A DNA stretch of 64,000 nt from RGUW01 sp040399325 (GTDB lineage: Bacteria; Cyanobacteriota; Cyanobacteriia; PCC-6307; Cyanobiaceae), in NCBI GenBank assembly GCA_040399325.1, contig JBBASJ010000003.1, positions 1 to 64,000 of the forward strand, given 5' to 3'. Shown in pieces: positions 43,382-53,037 of the stretch; the stretch's first letter is position 1; each line of letters starts with the position of its first letter. A program made the translations under genes and the position numbers. A model generated the notes under the pieces. The model saw only the letters and a program-made list of their open reading frames with translations. It searched no databases and was not told the origin of the DNA.

Positions 43382-43409
43382 GGGCACACCAGATCTGGTG
43401 TGCCCCTTT
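43382..43409 (+). terminator. Palindromic terminator between gatA and dnaE
   Basis: A perfect 24-bp palindrome, GGGCACACCAGA/TCTGGTGTGCCC at 43382-43405, directly followed by CTTT. It starts 5 bp after the gatA stop and lies 27 bp before dnaE. The T-run is short, so termination may be partial. Being symmetrical, it could also act as a binding site. Confidence 0.6.
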
Positions 43410-43435
43410 AAGCTGGGGCCCCGTCAGGCCGCTCT

Positions 43436-46400
43436 GTGGTGTTTGTCCCCCTCCACAACCACAGTGACTACAGCCTGCTGGACGGGGCCAGCCAGCTGCC
43501 GGCCATGGTCGAGCGCGCCGTCGAGCTGGGCATGCCGGCCCTGGCCCTCACCGACCACGGCGTCATGTATGGCGCCATCGAACTGCTGAAGCTCTGCAGC
43601 AAAGCCGGCATCAAGCCGATCATCGGCAACGAGATGTATGTCATCAACGGCTCCCTTGATGACCCCAATCCACCCAAAAAGGAGCGCCGCTACCACCTGG
43701 TGGTGCTGGCCAAGAACGCGACCGGTTATCGCAATCTGGTCAAGCTCACCAGCATCAGCCATCTCAAGGGGATGCGGGGCCGCGGCATCTTTGCCCGCGC
43801 CTGCATCGACAAGGCCACCCTCAAGGCTCACAGTGAGGGTCTGATCATCGCCACCGCCTGCCTTGGCGGCGAGATCTCCCAGGCGATCCTGCGCGGCAGG
43901 CCCGAGGTGGCCCGCGAGGTGGCCCGCTGGTACCAGGAGGTGTTCGGCGGCGAGTTCTATCTGGAGATTCAGGATCACGGCGGCATCGAGGACCGCATCG
44001 TCAACACCGAGATCGCCAGGATCGGCAGTGAACTCGGCATCGAGCTGATCGCCACCAACGATGCCCACTACCTGAGCGTCGGCGATGTGGAAGCCCACGA
44101 CGCCCTGCTGTGCGTGCTCACCGGCAAGCTGATCAGCGACGAAAAACGGCTCCGCTACACCGGAACCGAATACATCAAGAGCGAAGCCGAAATGCTGCAG
44201 CTCTTCGGCGATCACCTGGACGCAGGCGTGATCGAACGGGCGGTCGCCAACACCGCCCGGGTCGCCGACAAGGTCGAGGACTACGACATCCTCGGCCGCT
44301 ACCAGATGCCGCGCTTTCCGATCCCGGATGGGTTCACGGCCCCCGGCTACCTGCGGCATGTGAGCGAGGAGGGCCTGCGCAGGCGTCTGGGGCTGGGCGA
44401 TGGTGAAGCCTTTGAGGCGACCTACGGCGAACGGCTCGATTTTGAGTTGCAGGTCATGGAGCAGATGGGCTTCCCCACCTACTTCCTGGTGGTGTGGGAC
44501 TACATCCGCTTCGCCCGTGACAACGGCATCCCGGTTGGCCCCGGCCGCGGCTCGGCGGCGGGTTCGCTGGTGGCCTATGCCCTGGGCATCACCAACATCG
44601 ACCCGGTCACCAACGGCCTGCTGTTCGAGCGCTTCCTGAACCCCGAGCGCAAGTCGATGCCGGATATTGACACCGACTTCTGCATCGCCCGCCGCGGCGA
44701 GGTGATCGACTACGTCACCCGCCGCTACGGCGACGACAAGGTGGCCCAGATCATCACCTTCAACCGCATGACGTCGAAGGCGGTGCTCAAGGACGTCGCC
44801 CGGGTGCTCGATATTCCCTATGGCGATGCCGACCGGCTGGCCAAGCTGATCCCGGTGGTGCGGGGCAAACCCGCCAAGCTCAAGGAGATGATCGGCGACG
44901 AATCGCCGGCTCCCGAGTTTCGCGACAAGTATCAGAACGACCCCCAGGTGAAGCACTGGGTCGATCTGGCCATGCGCATCGAAGGCACCAACAAAACCTT
45001 CGGTGTGCATGCCGCCGGTGTGGTGATCGCCGCCGATCCACTCGATGAACTGGTGCCGTTGCAGCGCAACAACGACGGCCAGGTGATCACCCAGTACTTC
45101 ATGGAGGACGTGGAGTCGATGGGGCTGCTGAAGATGGACTTCCTCGGCCTCAAGAACCTGACGATGATCGACAAGACCATCGATCTGGTGGCCAGCAGCT
45201 GTGGCGAAACGGTGGATCCCGACGCTCTGCCTCTGGATGACGAAGCCACCTACGGCCTGCTGGCCCGCGGTGATCTGGAAGGCATCTTCCAGCTCGAATC
45301 GAGCGGCATGCGCCAGATCGTGCGCGACCTCAAACCCTCGTCGCTGGAGGACATCTCCTCGATCCTGGCCCTGTACCGGCCGGGCCCGCTCGACGCCGGT
45401 CTGATCCCCAAGTTCATCAACCGCAAGCACGGCCGCGAGGCGATCGACTTCGCCCACGAGAAGCTTCAGCCGATCCTCAAGGAGACCTACGGAATCATGG
45501 TCTACCAGGAGCAGATCATGAAGATCGCCCAGGACCTGGCGGGTTACTCACTCGGGGAAGCCGACCTGCTGCGGCGGGCCATGGGCAAGAAGAAGAAGAG
45601 CGAAATGGAAAAGCACCAGAGCGTTTTCGTCAACGGTGCCAGCGAGCGAGGCGTCGATCCCAAGCTCGCCGAAGGCCTGTTCGAGCAGATGGTGCTGTTC
45701 GCCGAATACTGCTTCAACAAGAGCCACTCGACCGCCTATGGCGCGGTGACCTACCAGACGGCCTACCTCAAGGCCCACTACCCGGTGGCCTACATGGCCG
45801 CCCTGCTCACGGTCAATGCCGGCGACAGCGCCAAGGTGCAGCGCTACATCGCCAACTGCAATGCGATGGGCATTGAGGTGATGCCACCCGACATCAACGC
45901 CTCTGGCATCGACTTCACCCCGGTCGAAGGGCGCATCCTGTTCGGTCTTTCGGCGATCCGCAACCTGGGCGAGGGTGCCATTCGCCAGCTGCTCGAGAGT
46001 CGCCGTGCCGATGGTCCGTTCAGCTGCCTGGGCGAGCTGTGCGACCGGATCCCAGGCCAGCAACTCAACCGCCGCGCGCTGGAGGCCCTGATTCACTCGG
46101 GCGCTCTCGATGCGCTCGAGCCCAGGGCCAACCGGGCCCAGCTGATGGCCGACCTTGATCTGGTGCTCGACTGGGCCAGTTCGAGGGCCCGCGACCGGGC
46201 CAGCGGCCAGGGCAACCTGCTCGACCTGCTGGGTGGGGGTGGCGCCGACGGATCGGCGATCCCGGCCAGTTCCGCCGCGACGGCCCCCAAGGCCGCCCCG
46301 GTGAGCGACTATCCCAGCAATGAAAAACTGCGTCTCGAGAAGGAGCTGGTGGGCTTCTATCTGTCGGACCATCCGCTCAAGCAGCTGAGCCGCCCCGTGC

Positions 46401-46969
46401 AGCTGCTCTCCCCCCTGGCCCTGGCAGCCCTGGAGGAACAGGCCGACAAGGCCAAGGTGAGTGCGGTGGTGATGGTGAGCGAGGTTCGCCAGGTCACCAC
46501 CCGCAAGGGCGACCGCATGGCGGTGCTGCAGCTCGAAGACCTCAGCGGCAGCTGCGAAGCCGTGGTCTTTCCCAAGACCTACGCCCGCCTGGCCGACCAT
46601 CTGCTGACCGACACCCGGTTGCTGCTCTGGGCCTCGGTCGACCGTCGCGACGAACGGGTGCAGCTGATCGTCGACGACTGCCGGGTGATCGACGAACTCA
46701 AATTGTTGATGGTGGAGCTGCCGGCCGATGACGCCGCCGACATCACCATTCAGCACCGCCTGCGTGAATGCCTGCAGCGGCACCGCCCGGGTCAGGAGGA
46801 CTCGGCCGCTGCCCGGGTGCCGGTGGTGGCCCTGGTGCGAGACAACGACAGCCTGCGCTACGTGCGCCTGGGCCCCCAGTTCTGCGTCGACAACCCGATG
46901 GCCGCCATGGCGACCCTGAATGAGGCCGCCTTTGCTGCCCGGGTCAGTTCACCCCTGCTGGCCGCCTGA
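43436..46969 (+). CDS. dnaE: DNA polymerase III alpha subunit
   Basis: Replicative polymerase catalytic subunit, 1177 residues. Domains in order: PHP (from residue 5, PLHNHSDYSLLDG), polymerase with the catalytic Asp pair in MPDIDTDFCIARRGEVIDYV (near 409-415) and the third acidic residue region later, PGRGSAAGSLVAYALGITNI, finger/HhH segments (LYRPGPLDAGLIPKFINRKH), tandem HhH, and a C-terminal OB fold (about 1000-1080, VVMVSEVRQVTTRKGDRMAV). The start is GTG at 43436. Its 3' end overlaps the convergent PAM68 gene by 21 bp. Confidence 0.97.
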   Translation: MVFVPLHNHSDYSLLDGASQLPAMVERAVELGMPALALTDHGVMYGAIELLKLCSKAGIKPIIGNEMYVINGSLDDPNPPKKERRYHLVVLAKNATGYRNLVKLTSISHLKGMRGRGIFARACIDKATLKAHSEGLIIATACLGGEISQAILRGRPEVAREVARWYQEVFGGEFYLEIQDHGGIEDRIVNTEIARIGSELGIELIATNDAHYLSVGDVEAHDALLCVLTGKLISDEKRLRYTGTEYIKSEAEMLQLFGDHLDAGVIERAVANTARVADKVEDYDILGRYQMPRFPIPDGFTAPGYLRHVSEEGLRRRLGLGDGEAFEATYGERLDFELQVMEQMGFPTYFLVVWDYIRFARDNGIPVGPGRGSAAGSLVAYALGITNIDPVTNGLLFERFLNPERKSMPDIDTDFCIARRGEVIDYVTRRYGDDKVAQIITFNRMTSKAVLKDVARVLDIPYGDADRLAKLIPVVRGKPAKLKEMIGDESPAPEFRDKYQNDPQVKHWVDLAMRIEGTNKTFGVHAAGVVIAADPLDELVPLQRNNDGQVITQYFMEDVESMGLLKMDFLGLKNLTMIDKTIDLVASSCGETVDPDALPLDDEATYGLLARGDLEGIFQLESSGMRQIVRDLKPSSLEDISSILALYRPGPLDAGLIPKFINRKHGREAIDFAHEKLQPILKETYGIMVYQEQIMKIAQDLAGYSLGEADLLRRAMGKKKKSEMEKHQSVFVNGASERGVDPKLAEGLFEQMVLFAEYCFNKSHSTAYGAVTYQTAYLKAHYPVAYMAALLTVNAGDSAKVQRYIANCNAMGIEVMPPDINASGIDFTPVEGRILFGLSAIRNLGEGAIRQLLESRRADGPFSCLGELCDRIPGQQLNRRALEALIHSGALDALEPRANRAQLMADLDLVLDWASSRARDRASGQGNLLDLLGGGGADGSAIPASSAATAPKAAPVSDYPSNEKLRLEKELVGFYLSDHPLKQLSRPVQLLSPLALAALEEQADKAKVSAVVMVSEVRQVTTRKGDRMAVLQLEDLSGSCEAVVFPKTYARLADHLLTDTRLLLWASVDRRDERVQLIVDDCRVIDELKLLMVELPADDAADITIQHRLRECLQRHRPGQEDSAAARVPVVALVRDNDSLRYVRLGPQFCVDNPMAAMATLNEAAFAARVSSPLLAA

Positions 46970-47365
46970 TCGCATGGCCCGCACCGACTGCCGCAGGCGG
47001 CCGATGTTGAGTCCCAGCTGTTCGGTACCCAGCAGGGTGCCGGGTTCAGGCTCCCAGCTGGCCGAGAGCACGCCATAGCTGAGACCGAGCACCCCCAACA
47101 GAAAGAATCCGCCTGAGGCGATCAGGGTGACGCCGGTGGGGACCTCGATGATCTGACGGCTGATCAGCAGGTAGCTGACCACGAACACCGCCATTCCCAT
47201 CACCGAGGGAATACCGCTGGCCACGGCGATGCGCCGGGCCATGCGGTTGGCGACCACATCGGGAATTCCCGACTGTCGCCCGGTTCCGGATTGGCCGGCT
47301 CCGCCTTTGGAGCGGGCTCCTGACCGAGCGGCCGGTGGCTGGGGACCGAGGCCCTTGGACGCCAT
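46949..47365 (-). CDS. PAM68-family photosystem II assembly protein
   Basis: A 138-residue membrane protein of the PAM68 (DUF3464) family; in plants and Synechocystis it assists early photosystem II assembly and D1 maturation. After a basic, disordered N-terminus come IPDVVANRMARRIAVASGIP, two membrane helices (about 53-74 and 80-102) and the C-terminal WEPEPGTLLGTEQLGLNIGR, all typical. It follows rpsO on the minus strand with an 11-bp gap. Confidence 0.9.
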   Translation of the reverse strand: MASKGLGPQPPAARSGARSKGGAGQSGTGRQSGIPDVVANRMARRIAVASGIPSVMGMAVFVVSYLLISRQIIEVPTGVTLIASGGFFLLGVLGLSYGVLSASWEPEPGTLLGTEQLGLNIGRLRQSVRAMRSGGQQG

Positions 47366-47376
47366 GGGGACACGCC

Positions 47377-47646
47377 TCAGCCGCGAATGCCGAGCTTGCT
47401 GATCAGCTGGCTGTAGCGGTCTTGGCTGATGCCGCGCAGATAGCCGAGCAGGCGCTTGCGGCGACCGATCATCTTGAGCAGGCCCTGGCGCGAGGAAAAG
47501 TCGTGCTTGTTGGCCTGCAGGTGGCCGGTCAGCTGGCTGATGCGCTCACTCAACATGGCCACCTGGACCTCGACCGATCCGGTGTCGGACCCGTGGGTCT
47601 GGTGGTTGTTGATGAGTTCCTGCTTCTTGGTCGTGGTCAGCGGCAT
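47377..47646 (-). CDS. rpsO: 30S ribosomal protein S15
   Basis: Primary 16S rRNA-binding protein of the small-subunit platform, 89 residues. The four-helix signature is clear: KQELINNHQTHGSDTGSVEV, QVAMLSERISQLTGHLQANK, HDFSSRQGLLKMIGRRKRLL and GYLRGISQDRYSQLISKLGI. ATG 47646 gives the universal MPLTTTKKQELI-like start. PAM68 lies immediately downstream. Confidence 0.98.
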   Translation of the reverse strand: MPLTTTKKQELINNHQTHGSDTGSVEVQVAMLSERISQLTGHLQANKHDFSSRQGLLKMIGRRKRLLGYLRGISQDRYSQLISKLGIRG

Positions 47647-47708
47647 GGGCGGCTCAGGGCGCCCGCGGCGGCCCCGTACACAGCAAACAACCATCCTACG
47701 ACCTGGAG

Positions 47709-48386
47709 TCAGGCTGCATCGCGGGACAACCAGCGAAGGCAGGCCCTGATCCAGCCATCGGGATCGTCGGGTAAGCCCTCGCCATCGGGGCCCTGCCCCC
47801 GGGCCGCCACCGCCCGCATCGCCCGCTGAATCTCGAGGGCCTCATAGCCCAGGGCAGCCAGGGTGAGGCGCACCTCTTCGCGGCCGGAGCCACTCAGGGC
47901 TGGCTCGTGCTCCAGCCCGGCATCGGCATCGTCGGCCTCGCCATCGAAAGCGTCGACCAGGTCGCTGAAACGCTGCTGCAAGCGGCTGCGCAGCTCCACG
48001 GAGAGACGCTCAGCCGTGCGCTTGCCGACGCCGGGAGCCTGGGCCAGGCAGCGCAGATCGGCCTGGATGATTGCCGCGACCAGCGCCCGCGGCGCCAGCT
48101 CGCCCAGCAGGGCGAGGCCCACCTGGGGGCCCACGCCGCTGACGGCCACCAGCTCGCGGAACAGATCCCGTTCGCAGCGTTCGGCAAATCCGTACAGCGA
48201 CCAGCCGTCATCGCGGATGATGTGGTGGACGTGCAGGGTGAGCCTGGCGCCCTGCGGCGGCAGCTCAGCAAACTGGCGGCGGCTGAGCTGGACCTCGTAA
48301 CCCACACCGGCCACCACCAGCACCACGCCAAACCGGTTGGCCTGCTGCCAAGGATCCTGAACCTGCCCCTGCAGCCAACCGATCAT
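47709..48386 (-). CDS. ruvA: Holliday junction branch migration protein RuvA
   Basis: Tetrameric junction-binding protein that loads the RuvB motor during recombination. The protein has 225 residues: an N-terminal OB fold beginning MIGWLQGQVQDPW, then VHHIIRDDGWSLYGFAERCE, two HhH motifs (FRELVAVSGVGPQVGLALLG and LAQAPGVGKRTAERLSVELR) and, after an acidic linker, the RuvB-binding domain EVRLTLAALGYEALEIQRAM. I chose ATG 48386 from the family start. It is divergent from the lipoprotein gene by 21 bp. Confidence 0.96.
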   Translation of the reverse strand: MIGWLQGQVQDPWQQANRFGVVLVVAGVGYEVQLSRRQFAELPPQGARLTLHVHHIIRDDGWSLYGFAERCERDLFRELVAVSGVGPQVGLALLGELAPRALVAAIIQADLRCLAQAPGVGKRTAERLSVELRSRLQQRFSDLVDAFDGEADDADAGLEHEPALSGSGREEVRLTLAALGYEALEIQRAMRAVAARGQGPDGEGLPDDPDGWIRACLRWLSRDAA

Positions 48387-48407
48387 CGTCGCCGTTTCAC
48401 TGCCCCC

Positions 48408-48875
48408 ATGCTGCCCGCCCTGCCAAGCCCCAGACCCTGGCAGCCCTGGCGGGCCCTGAAGCGGCTGGCGGTGCTGGCCCTGCTGCTGCTGATGCCCCTG
48501 GGCCTCTCGGGCTGCGGCCGTGGCGGCGCCCCACCCCAGGCCACCGTGCAGAGCGCCCTGGCCCTGCAGATCGAACTGACCCAGGGCGCGATCGCCGCGG
48601 CCCTGGATCTGCCCCCGGCCGGCACCCCCCGGGTGAGCCATGTGCGCATCGAGCGACGCAGCGGCGTGCGCATCGGCGCAGGGCAGGGTCTGCAGCTTGA
48701 AGGGCATTTCGACTGGCAGCTGGCAAATGACCCGGTCAAGGTCGACAGCCCCTTTGAGATCTATCTGCAGCGCGGCGAACGCGGACAGAGCTGGCGACTG
48801 GCCCGGCCCGGCGGCGGCGATGCCGAGGGTCAGGCCCAGCAGTGGCTGATTGATCCCCTGCCGATCAGGAGCTGA
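48408..48875 (+). CDS. Lipoprotein of unknown function
   Basis: A 155-residue protein with a classic lipoprotein signal: basic start, hydrophobic core (about 20-33) and lipobox LSGC with Cys36. The mature part has VQSALALQIELTQGAIAAAL, a strand-rich SHVRIERRSGVRIG section and GQGLQLEGHFDWQLANDPVK, resembling conserved picocyanobacterial lipoproteins without a named domain. Its 3' end overlaps the convergent EamA gene by 11 bp. Confidence 0.8.
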   Translation: MLPALPSPRPWQPWRALKRLAVLALLLLMPLGLSGCGRGGAPPQATVQSALALQIELTQGAIAAALDLPPAGTPRVSHVRIERRSGVRIGAGQGLQLEGHFDWQLANDPVKVDSPFEIYLQRGERGQSWRLARPGGGDAEGQAQQWLIDPLPIRS

Positions 48876-49761
48876 GCAGGCGGCGGTCGCTCTGGCTGAT
48901 CAACGTGGCCGCCAGCACCAGCAGGGCACCCCAGAGGGTGGCGGTGCCCAGCGGCTCGGCAAAGACCAGCCAGCCAAGCAGCACGGCAAAGGCGACCTGC
49001 ACGTAGCTGATCGCCGTTGCCCGCGCAGCCGGCAGGGCCGTGAGGCCCTGGGTCAGGTAGACCTGCCCCAGCTGGGTGAACACCCCCACACCGAGCAGGG
49101 CCAGCAGCTCGCGCATGGTGGGCAGCACCGGATCGATGAGCACCGGCGGCAGCGTCAACACCAGCGCCACCAGGGGGAAATAAAAGACGATCACCAGCGG
49201 ATGCTCGCTGTGGCGCAGGGAGCGCACACTCACGTAGGCCAAAGCCGTGCTGAAGGCCCCCAGCAGCGCCACGAGCACCGCCAGGGGGGGCAGCGACGGC
49301 CCGCCACCCCCAAGCGCCGCCGGCAGCAACCAGCCGGGGCTGGCCAGAAGCACCACCCCCAGCCAGCCCAGGGCAACGGCCAGCAGCACCCGTTTGCCGA
49401 TGGGTTCACCCAGGTGCAACCAGGCCAGCAGAGCGGTGAAGGTGGGGTAGCTGTACTGCAGCACGGTGGCGGCAGCCAGCGGCAGCAGCGCCAGGGCGCG
49501 GTAGACGCACAGCAGCGCCAGGGTGCCGATGGCGCCGCGCCAGATCAGCAGCCAGCGGTGGTGTCCCCAGGGCGCCACACCGGCCCGGCGCAGCAACCAC
49601 CAGCTGAGCACCAGGCTGACCACCGCCCGGGCCAGCACCACCTCGGCCACCGGTATGCGGCCGCCCACCAGCTTCACGCACACCCCCATGAGCGCGAAGA
49701 ACAGGGCACTGACCACCATGGCCCAGGCCGCGGGGATCGACGTCTGGGGGGCGATCGTCAT
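48865..49761 (-). CDS. EamA/DMT-superfamily transporter
   Basis: A 298-residue exporter with ten membrane helices arranged as two EamA repeats (about 12-140 and 160-292). Typical segments are WAMVVSALFFALMGVCVKLV, YRALALLPLAAATVLQYSYP and YVQVAFAVLLGWLVFAEPLG. Members export metabolites such as amino acids or take up nucleotide precursors; substrate is not predictable. Confidence 0.9.
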   Translation of the reverse strand: MTIAPQTSIPAAWAMVVSALFFALMGVCVKLVGGRIPVAEVVLARAVVSLVLSWWLLRRAGVAPWGHHRWLLIWRGAIGTLALLCVYRALALLPLAAATVLQYSYPTFTALLAWLHLGEPIGKRVLLAVALGWLGVVLLASPGWLLPAALGGGGPSLPPLAVLVALLGAFSTALAYVSVRSLRHSEHPLVIVFYFPLVALVLTLPPVLIDPVLPTMRELLALLGVGVFTQLGQVYLTQGLTALPAARATAISYVQVAFAVLLGWLVFAEPLGTATLWGALLVLAATLISQSDRRLLSS

Positions 49762-49832
49762 CGAACCATCGAAGCACTGACGATCGGCCGTAGCGTGGCT
49801 ACAAGACCCCTGTCGCCCAGACCGACCCGTTT

Positions 49833-50126
49833 GTGATCCCTCGCTTCGGCAACCTTGCCCTAACAGCCCTGGCGGCCCTGAGCCTGGCCCTGTTGCCCCG
49901 CTCGGGTGACGCCCAGGTGGGCTCCAACATGAAGGATCAGATGATCTTTCACTTCTGCAGCAAGGCGATGACGGCCGACCTCGAAAAGGCCGGCAAGACG
50001 CCCCCCAGCGGCATGGTCGACCACACCTGCGCCTGCGTGGTGCAACAGATCAACGGCCGTGCCTCGATCGAGCAGGCCAAGGCGATCTGCCAGGCCCAGG
50101 CCCAGCAGAAGTACGCGCTGCAGTAA
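49833..50126 (+). CDS. Small exported four-Cys protein, unknown function
   Basis: A 97-residue protein with a signal peptide (about 1-27, cleavage near GDAQ). The mature part is helical with four Cys: FHFCSKAM, DHTCACVVQQ and AKAICQAQ, suitable for two disulfides in the periplasm or thylakoid lumen. No domain is recognised. The start is GTG at 49833. dnaG follows after 6 bp. Confidence 0.72.
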   Translation: MIPRFGNLALTALAALSLALLPRSGDAQVGSNMKDQMIFHFCSKAMTADLEKAGKTPPSGMVDHTCACVVQQINGRASIEQAKAICQAQAQQKYALQ

Positions 50127-50132
50127 CCGCCG

Positions 50133-52214
50133 TTGAGCCAACCGCGCCTGCACCCCCGCACGATCGAGGCCGTCAAGGAGCGAGCCGACATCGTTGATGT
50201 GGTCGGTGAGCACGTGGTGCTCAAGAAAAAAGGTCGTGAATTTGTCGGCATCTGCCCCTTTCACGACGACAAGTCGCCGTCGATGACCGTGTCACCGGCG
50301 AAGCAGTTCTATTACTGCTTTTCCTGCGGCGCCGGTGGCAACGCCATCAAGTTCCTGATGGAACTGCAGCGCACCAGCTTCAGCGAGGTGGTGCTGGAGC
50401 TGGCGCGCAAATACCAGCTGCCGGTCGAGACCCTCGACGGCCCCCAGCAGGAGCGCCTGCGTCAGCAACTGTCGCGGCGCGAGCAGCTGCATCGGGTGAT
50501 GACGCTGGCCGCGGGGTTCTTTCGCACGGCGCTGCAACAGCCCCAGGGACAGGCCGCGCTCAGCTACCTGCGGGAACAACGGGGCCTGCAACCGGCCACG
50601 ATCGACGCGTTCGGGCTCGGCTATGCCCCCGAAGGCTGGGACGGACTGCTCAACCATCTGCAGCGGGTCGAGGGCCTCGCCCCCGAACTGCTGGAGGCCG
50701 CGGGTCTGGTGGTCGCCCGCAAGGGCGGTGAGGGGTTCTACGACCGCTTCCGCCACCGTTTGATGGTGCCGATCAAGGACCGTCAGGGCAGGGTGATCGG
50801 CTTTGGCGGCCGCAGCCTGGATGGCAGCGAACCGAAATACCTCAACTCACCCGAGACCGAACTGTTTGAGAAGGGGAAGCACCTGTTCGGGCTCGATCTG
50901 GCCGCCGACGCCATTCGCCGCGATGACCGGGCTGTGGTGGTGGAGGGGTATTTCGATGTGATCGCGCTCCACGCCGCGGGCATCAGCAACGCGGTCGCCG
51001 CGCTGGGCACGGCGCTCAGCAGCCAGCAGATCACCCAGCTCTGCCGTTGCTGCGACAGCAAACGACTGATCCTCAACTTCGATGCCGACGGTGCCGGGGT
51101 GCGTGCCGCCCAGCGGGCCATCGGCGAGGTCGAGCAACTCGCCCTGCAGGGGCAGCTGGAGCTGCGGGTGCTGCAACTGCCGGCAGGCAAAGATCCCGAT
51201 GAGTACCTCAAGCAGCACGGCCCGGGCGACTACCGCGCCCTGCTCGATCAGGCGCCGCTGTGGCTCGACTGGCAGATCGAACAGGTGCTGGCGGGGCTGG
51301 ATCTGAGCCGCTCCGACCAGTTCCAGCGGGCCGTCGGCGGGGTGGTGGGCCTGCTGGGCAAGCTGCCGGTGAGCGCGGTGCGCAGCCGCTATCTGCAGCA
51401 GGTGGCCGAGCGCCTGGCAGGAGGGCAGGCGCGCCTGGCTCTGCAACTCGAAGAGGACCTGCGTCAGCAGGTCAAGGGCCAGCGCTGGCACGGCCGCTCC
51501 AGCCGCTGGGAAGGCCCGGGCGAAGCCGGCCTGCGCGAGCGGGCCGAAGCCGAGATCCTGCGGCTCTACCTGCATTGCCCCACCGAGCGGGCCGCGATTC
51601 GCCAGGAGCTGCACCGCCGCGAGCTCGAGGACTTTGCACTGCAGCACCATCGCCTGCTGTGGGCCGCGATCAGCACCCTCGAAGAGGACAACCTGGGCAA
51701 TGGTCAGCTCGAGGCGATCAGCCGCGGCCACGCCGATGGCCATGCCCTTGCCGACCTTGATCTACCTCGGCTCCTGGGCGATCAGCTGCTGATCGATCAG
51801 GGCGAACTGCTCAACCGGCTCACGCCGCTGCTCGAACCCACCGAGGTGCAGCGCGCGGCCCTGGGCCAGCCCCTGCTGCAGCTGCGCGGGGCGGCCGCCA
51901 CCCTGGAGCGGCAGAAAAGCCTCAAGCGCTGCAGGCATCTGCTGGACGCCTGGAGCAGCCAGCGTCTCAAAACCCTGGAGACCTGCATCGCCCGGCTGCT
52001 GCAGGAGGGCGAGGGCACAGGGGCGGGCCCCGCCAACCCCACGGCCACCAATCCGGGGCTCGACATGGAGGCCCGGATCGACAGCCTCTTCGCTGAGCTG
52101 AACCGGGATGCCCTGCGCTTTCAGACGCTGTACTACAGCGAGCGCAAACATGTGGAGCATCTCGACGATCAGCGCCGCGCCCGGCTGCACGAGGTGGCAA
52201 CGGCGCCACAATGA
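50133..52214 (+). CDS. dnaG: DNA primase
   Basis: Makes RNA primers for replication. The protein has 693 residues. The N-terminal CHC2 zinc domain is complete (CPFHDDKSPSMTV, then FYYCFSCGAGG, about 47-76). The RNA polymerase core contains the TOPRIM signatures VVVEGYFDVIALHAAG and LNFDADGAGVRAAQRAI. The C-terminal helicase-binding region (about 500-690) is poorly conserved. The start is TTG at 50133, 6 bp after the preceding gene, placing the conserved RLHPRTIEAVKERADIVDVV near the N-terminus. Confidence 0.96.
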   Translation: MSQPRLHPRTIEAVKERADIVDVVGEHVVLKKKGREFVGICPFHDDKSPSMTVSPAKQFYYCFSCGAGGNAIKFLMELQRTSFSEVVLELARKYQLPVETLDGPQQERLRQQLSRREQLHRVMTLAAGFFRTALQQPQGQAALSYLREQRGLQPATIDAFGLGYAPEGWDGLLNHLQRVEGLAPELLEAAGLVVARKGGEGFYDRFRHRLMVPIKDRQGRVIGFGGRSLDGSEPKYLNSPETELFEKGKHLFGLDLAADAIRRDDRAVVVEGYFDVIALHAAGISNAVAALGTALSSQQITQLCRCCDSKRLILNFDADGAGVRAAQRAIGEVEQLALQGQLELRVLQLPAGKDPDEYLKQHGPGDYRALLDQAPLWLDWQIEQVLAGLDLSRSDQFQRAVGGVVGLLGKLPVSAVRSRYLQQVAERLAGGQARLALQLEEDLRQQVKGQRWHGRSSRWEGPGEAGLRERAEAEILRLYLHCPTERAAIRQELHRRELEDFALQHHRLLWAAISTLEEDNLGNGQLEAISRGHADGHALADLDLPRLLGDQLLIDQGELLNRLTPLLEPTEVQRAALGQPLLQLRGAAATLERQKSLKRCRHLLDAWSSQRLKTLETCIARLLQEGEGTGAGPANPTATNPGLDMEARIDSLFAELNRDALRFQTLYYSERKHVEHLDDQRRARLHEVATAPQ

Positions 52215-52260
52215 GACGGCGCCGCAATGAGGCGTGATCGTCACCCCCCACGGCCAAGCG

Positions 52261-52641
52261 ATGGTTCTGCGTTCTTCTGCCCTGCTCCTGGGTCTTGGGC
52301 TGCTCACGGGTGCACCGGCAGCCCTGCACGCCCAGGGCCTGGTGCCCGACAGCCAGATTCGGGCCATCAACACCGCCCGCAATGCTGCGGTGACTGCCAA
52401 CGGAGGGCTCTCGGTCTACCGGCCCGCCAAGTGCATGTTTGAGACCACCAATCCGTTCAACAAGTGCCTGATCAGCAACGATGACAACGGCTTCGTCTTT
52501 CGCTTTCTGGGAGGTCCTCCCGGCTGGCAGCAACTGAACCTGCAGCCCACCCTGCAGACCCAGATCCGCATCTCCAGCGATGGCCGCACCGTGCTGCAGA
52601 CCATCTACAACGGCCCGCCGCAGTCCAACGGGCAGCAGTGA
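52261..52641 (+). CDS. Exported protein, unknown function
   Basis: A 126-residue protein from ATG 52261 with a signal peptide (about 1-25, cleavage near LHAQG). The mature part contains NTARNAAVTANGGLSVYRPA, a Cys pair (KCMFETTNPFNKCL) and FVFRFLGGPPGWQQLNLQPT. No domain is recognised, although the layout resembles small secreted proteins conserved in picocyanobacteria. A GTG at 52234 would add nine residues before the signal peptide. Confidence 0.7.
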   Translation: MVLRSSALLLGLGLLTGAPAALHAQGLVPDSQIRAINTARNAAVTANGGLSVYRPAKCMFETTNPFNKCLISNDDNGFVFRFLGGPPGWQQLNLQPTLQTQIRISSDGRTVLQTIYNGPPQSNGQQ

Positions 52642-52673
52642 CACAATGGATTCTCGTCAGAAGCCCAGGCTGA

Positions 52674-53006
52674 ATGGCTTGCCCACGCTGCGGCTGCCGC
52701 ATCATCAGCAAGCTGGGTAAGGGCCACGCCGGTCAGCTGATCTGTGCCGACTGCGGCCTGGATCTGACCACGAAGCTGGCGCTTCAGCGCAACGGCACCG
52801 GCCTGGGCAGCCAGTTCATGACGATCGTCCTGATCACCGTTTTCGGCATCACAGCGATCGCGTTGATGGTGATCAAGGACCGTCGCCCCGAGAGCCTGGA
52901 TCCAGGCACTGCGGCCACGGTTGATCTCAACAAACCCCGTGACGGCGAGCGGGGCCCGTTGCGTTTGATCATCGTGCCGCGTCTGCCCGGACGGCTGAAT
53001 CCCTGA
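52674..53006 (+). CDS. Zinc-ribbon membrane protein, unknown function
   Basis: A 110-residue protein with an N-terminal zinc ribbon (CPRCGCR at 3-9 and CADCG at 24-28), one membrane helix (about 48-66, FMTIVLITVFGITAIALMVI) and a short basic tail. The ribbon would face the cytosol. Function unknown. It begins 33 bp after the preceding exported-protein gene and converges on the CNNM gene. Confidence 0.72.
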   Translation: MACPRCGCRIISKLGKGHAGQLICADCGLDLTTKLALQRNGTGLGSQFMTIVLITVFGITAIALMVIKDRRPESLDPGTAATVDLNKPRDGERGPLRLIIVPRLPGRLNP

Positions 53007-53037
53007 GGGCTTCACGGACAGGGCCTCAGTGAGCGCG

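Noticed and set aside
43382..43405. 24-bp palindrome considered as a mobile-element or repair-related repeat
   Set aside because: Only one copy was noticed in the window, and its place just after gatA with a following T-run fits a terminator.
43424..45457. A 677-codon open frame opposite dnaE
   Set aside because: It is a shadow of dnaE; the protein is low in Lys/Asn and has no recognisable motif.
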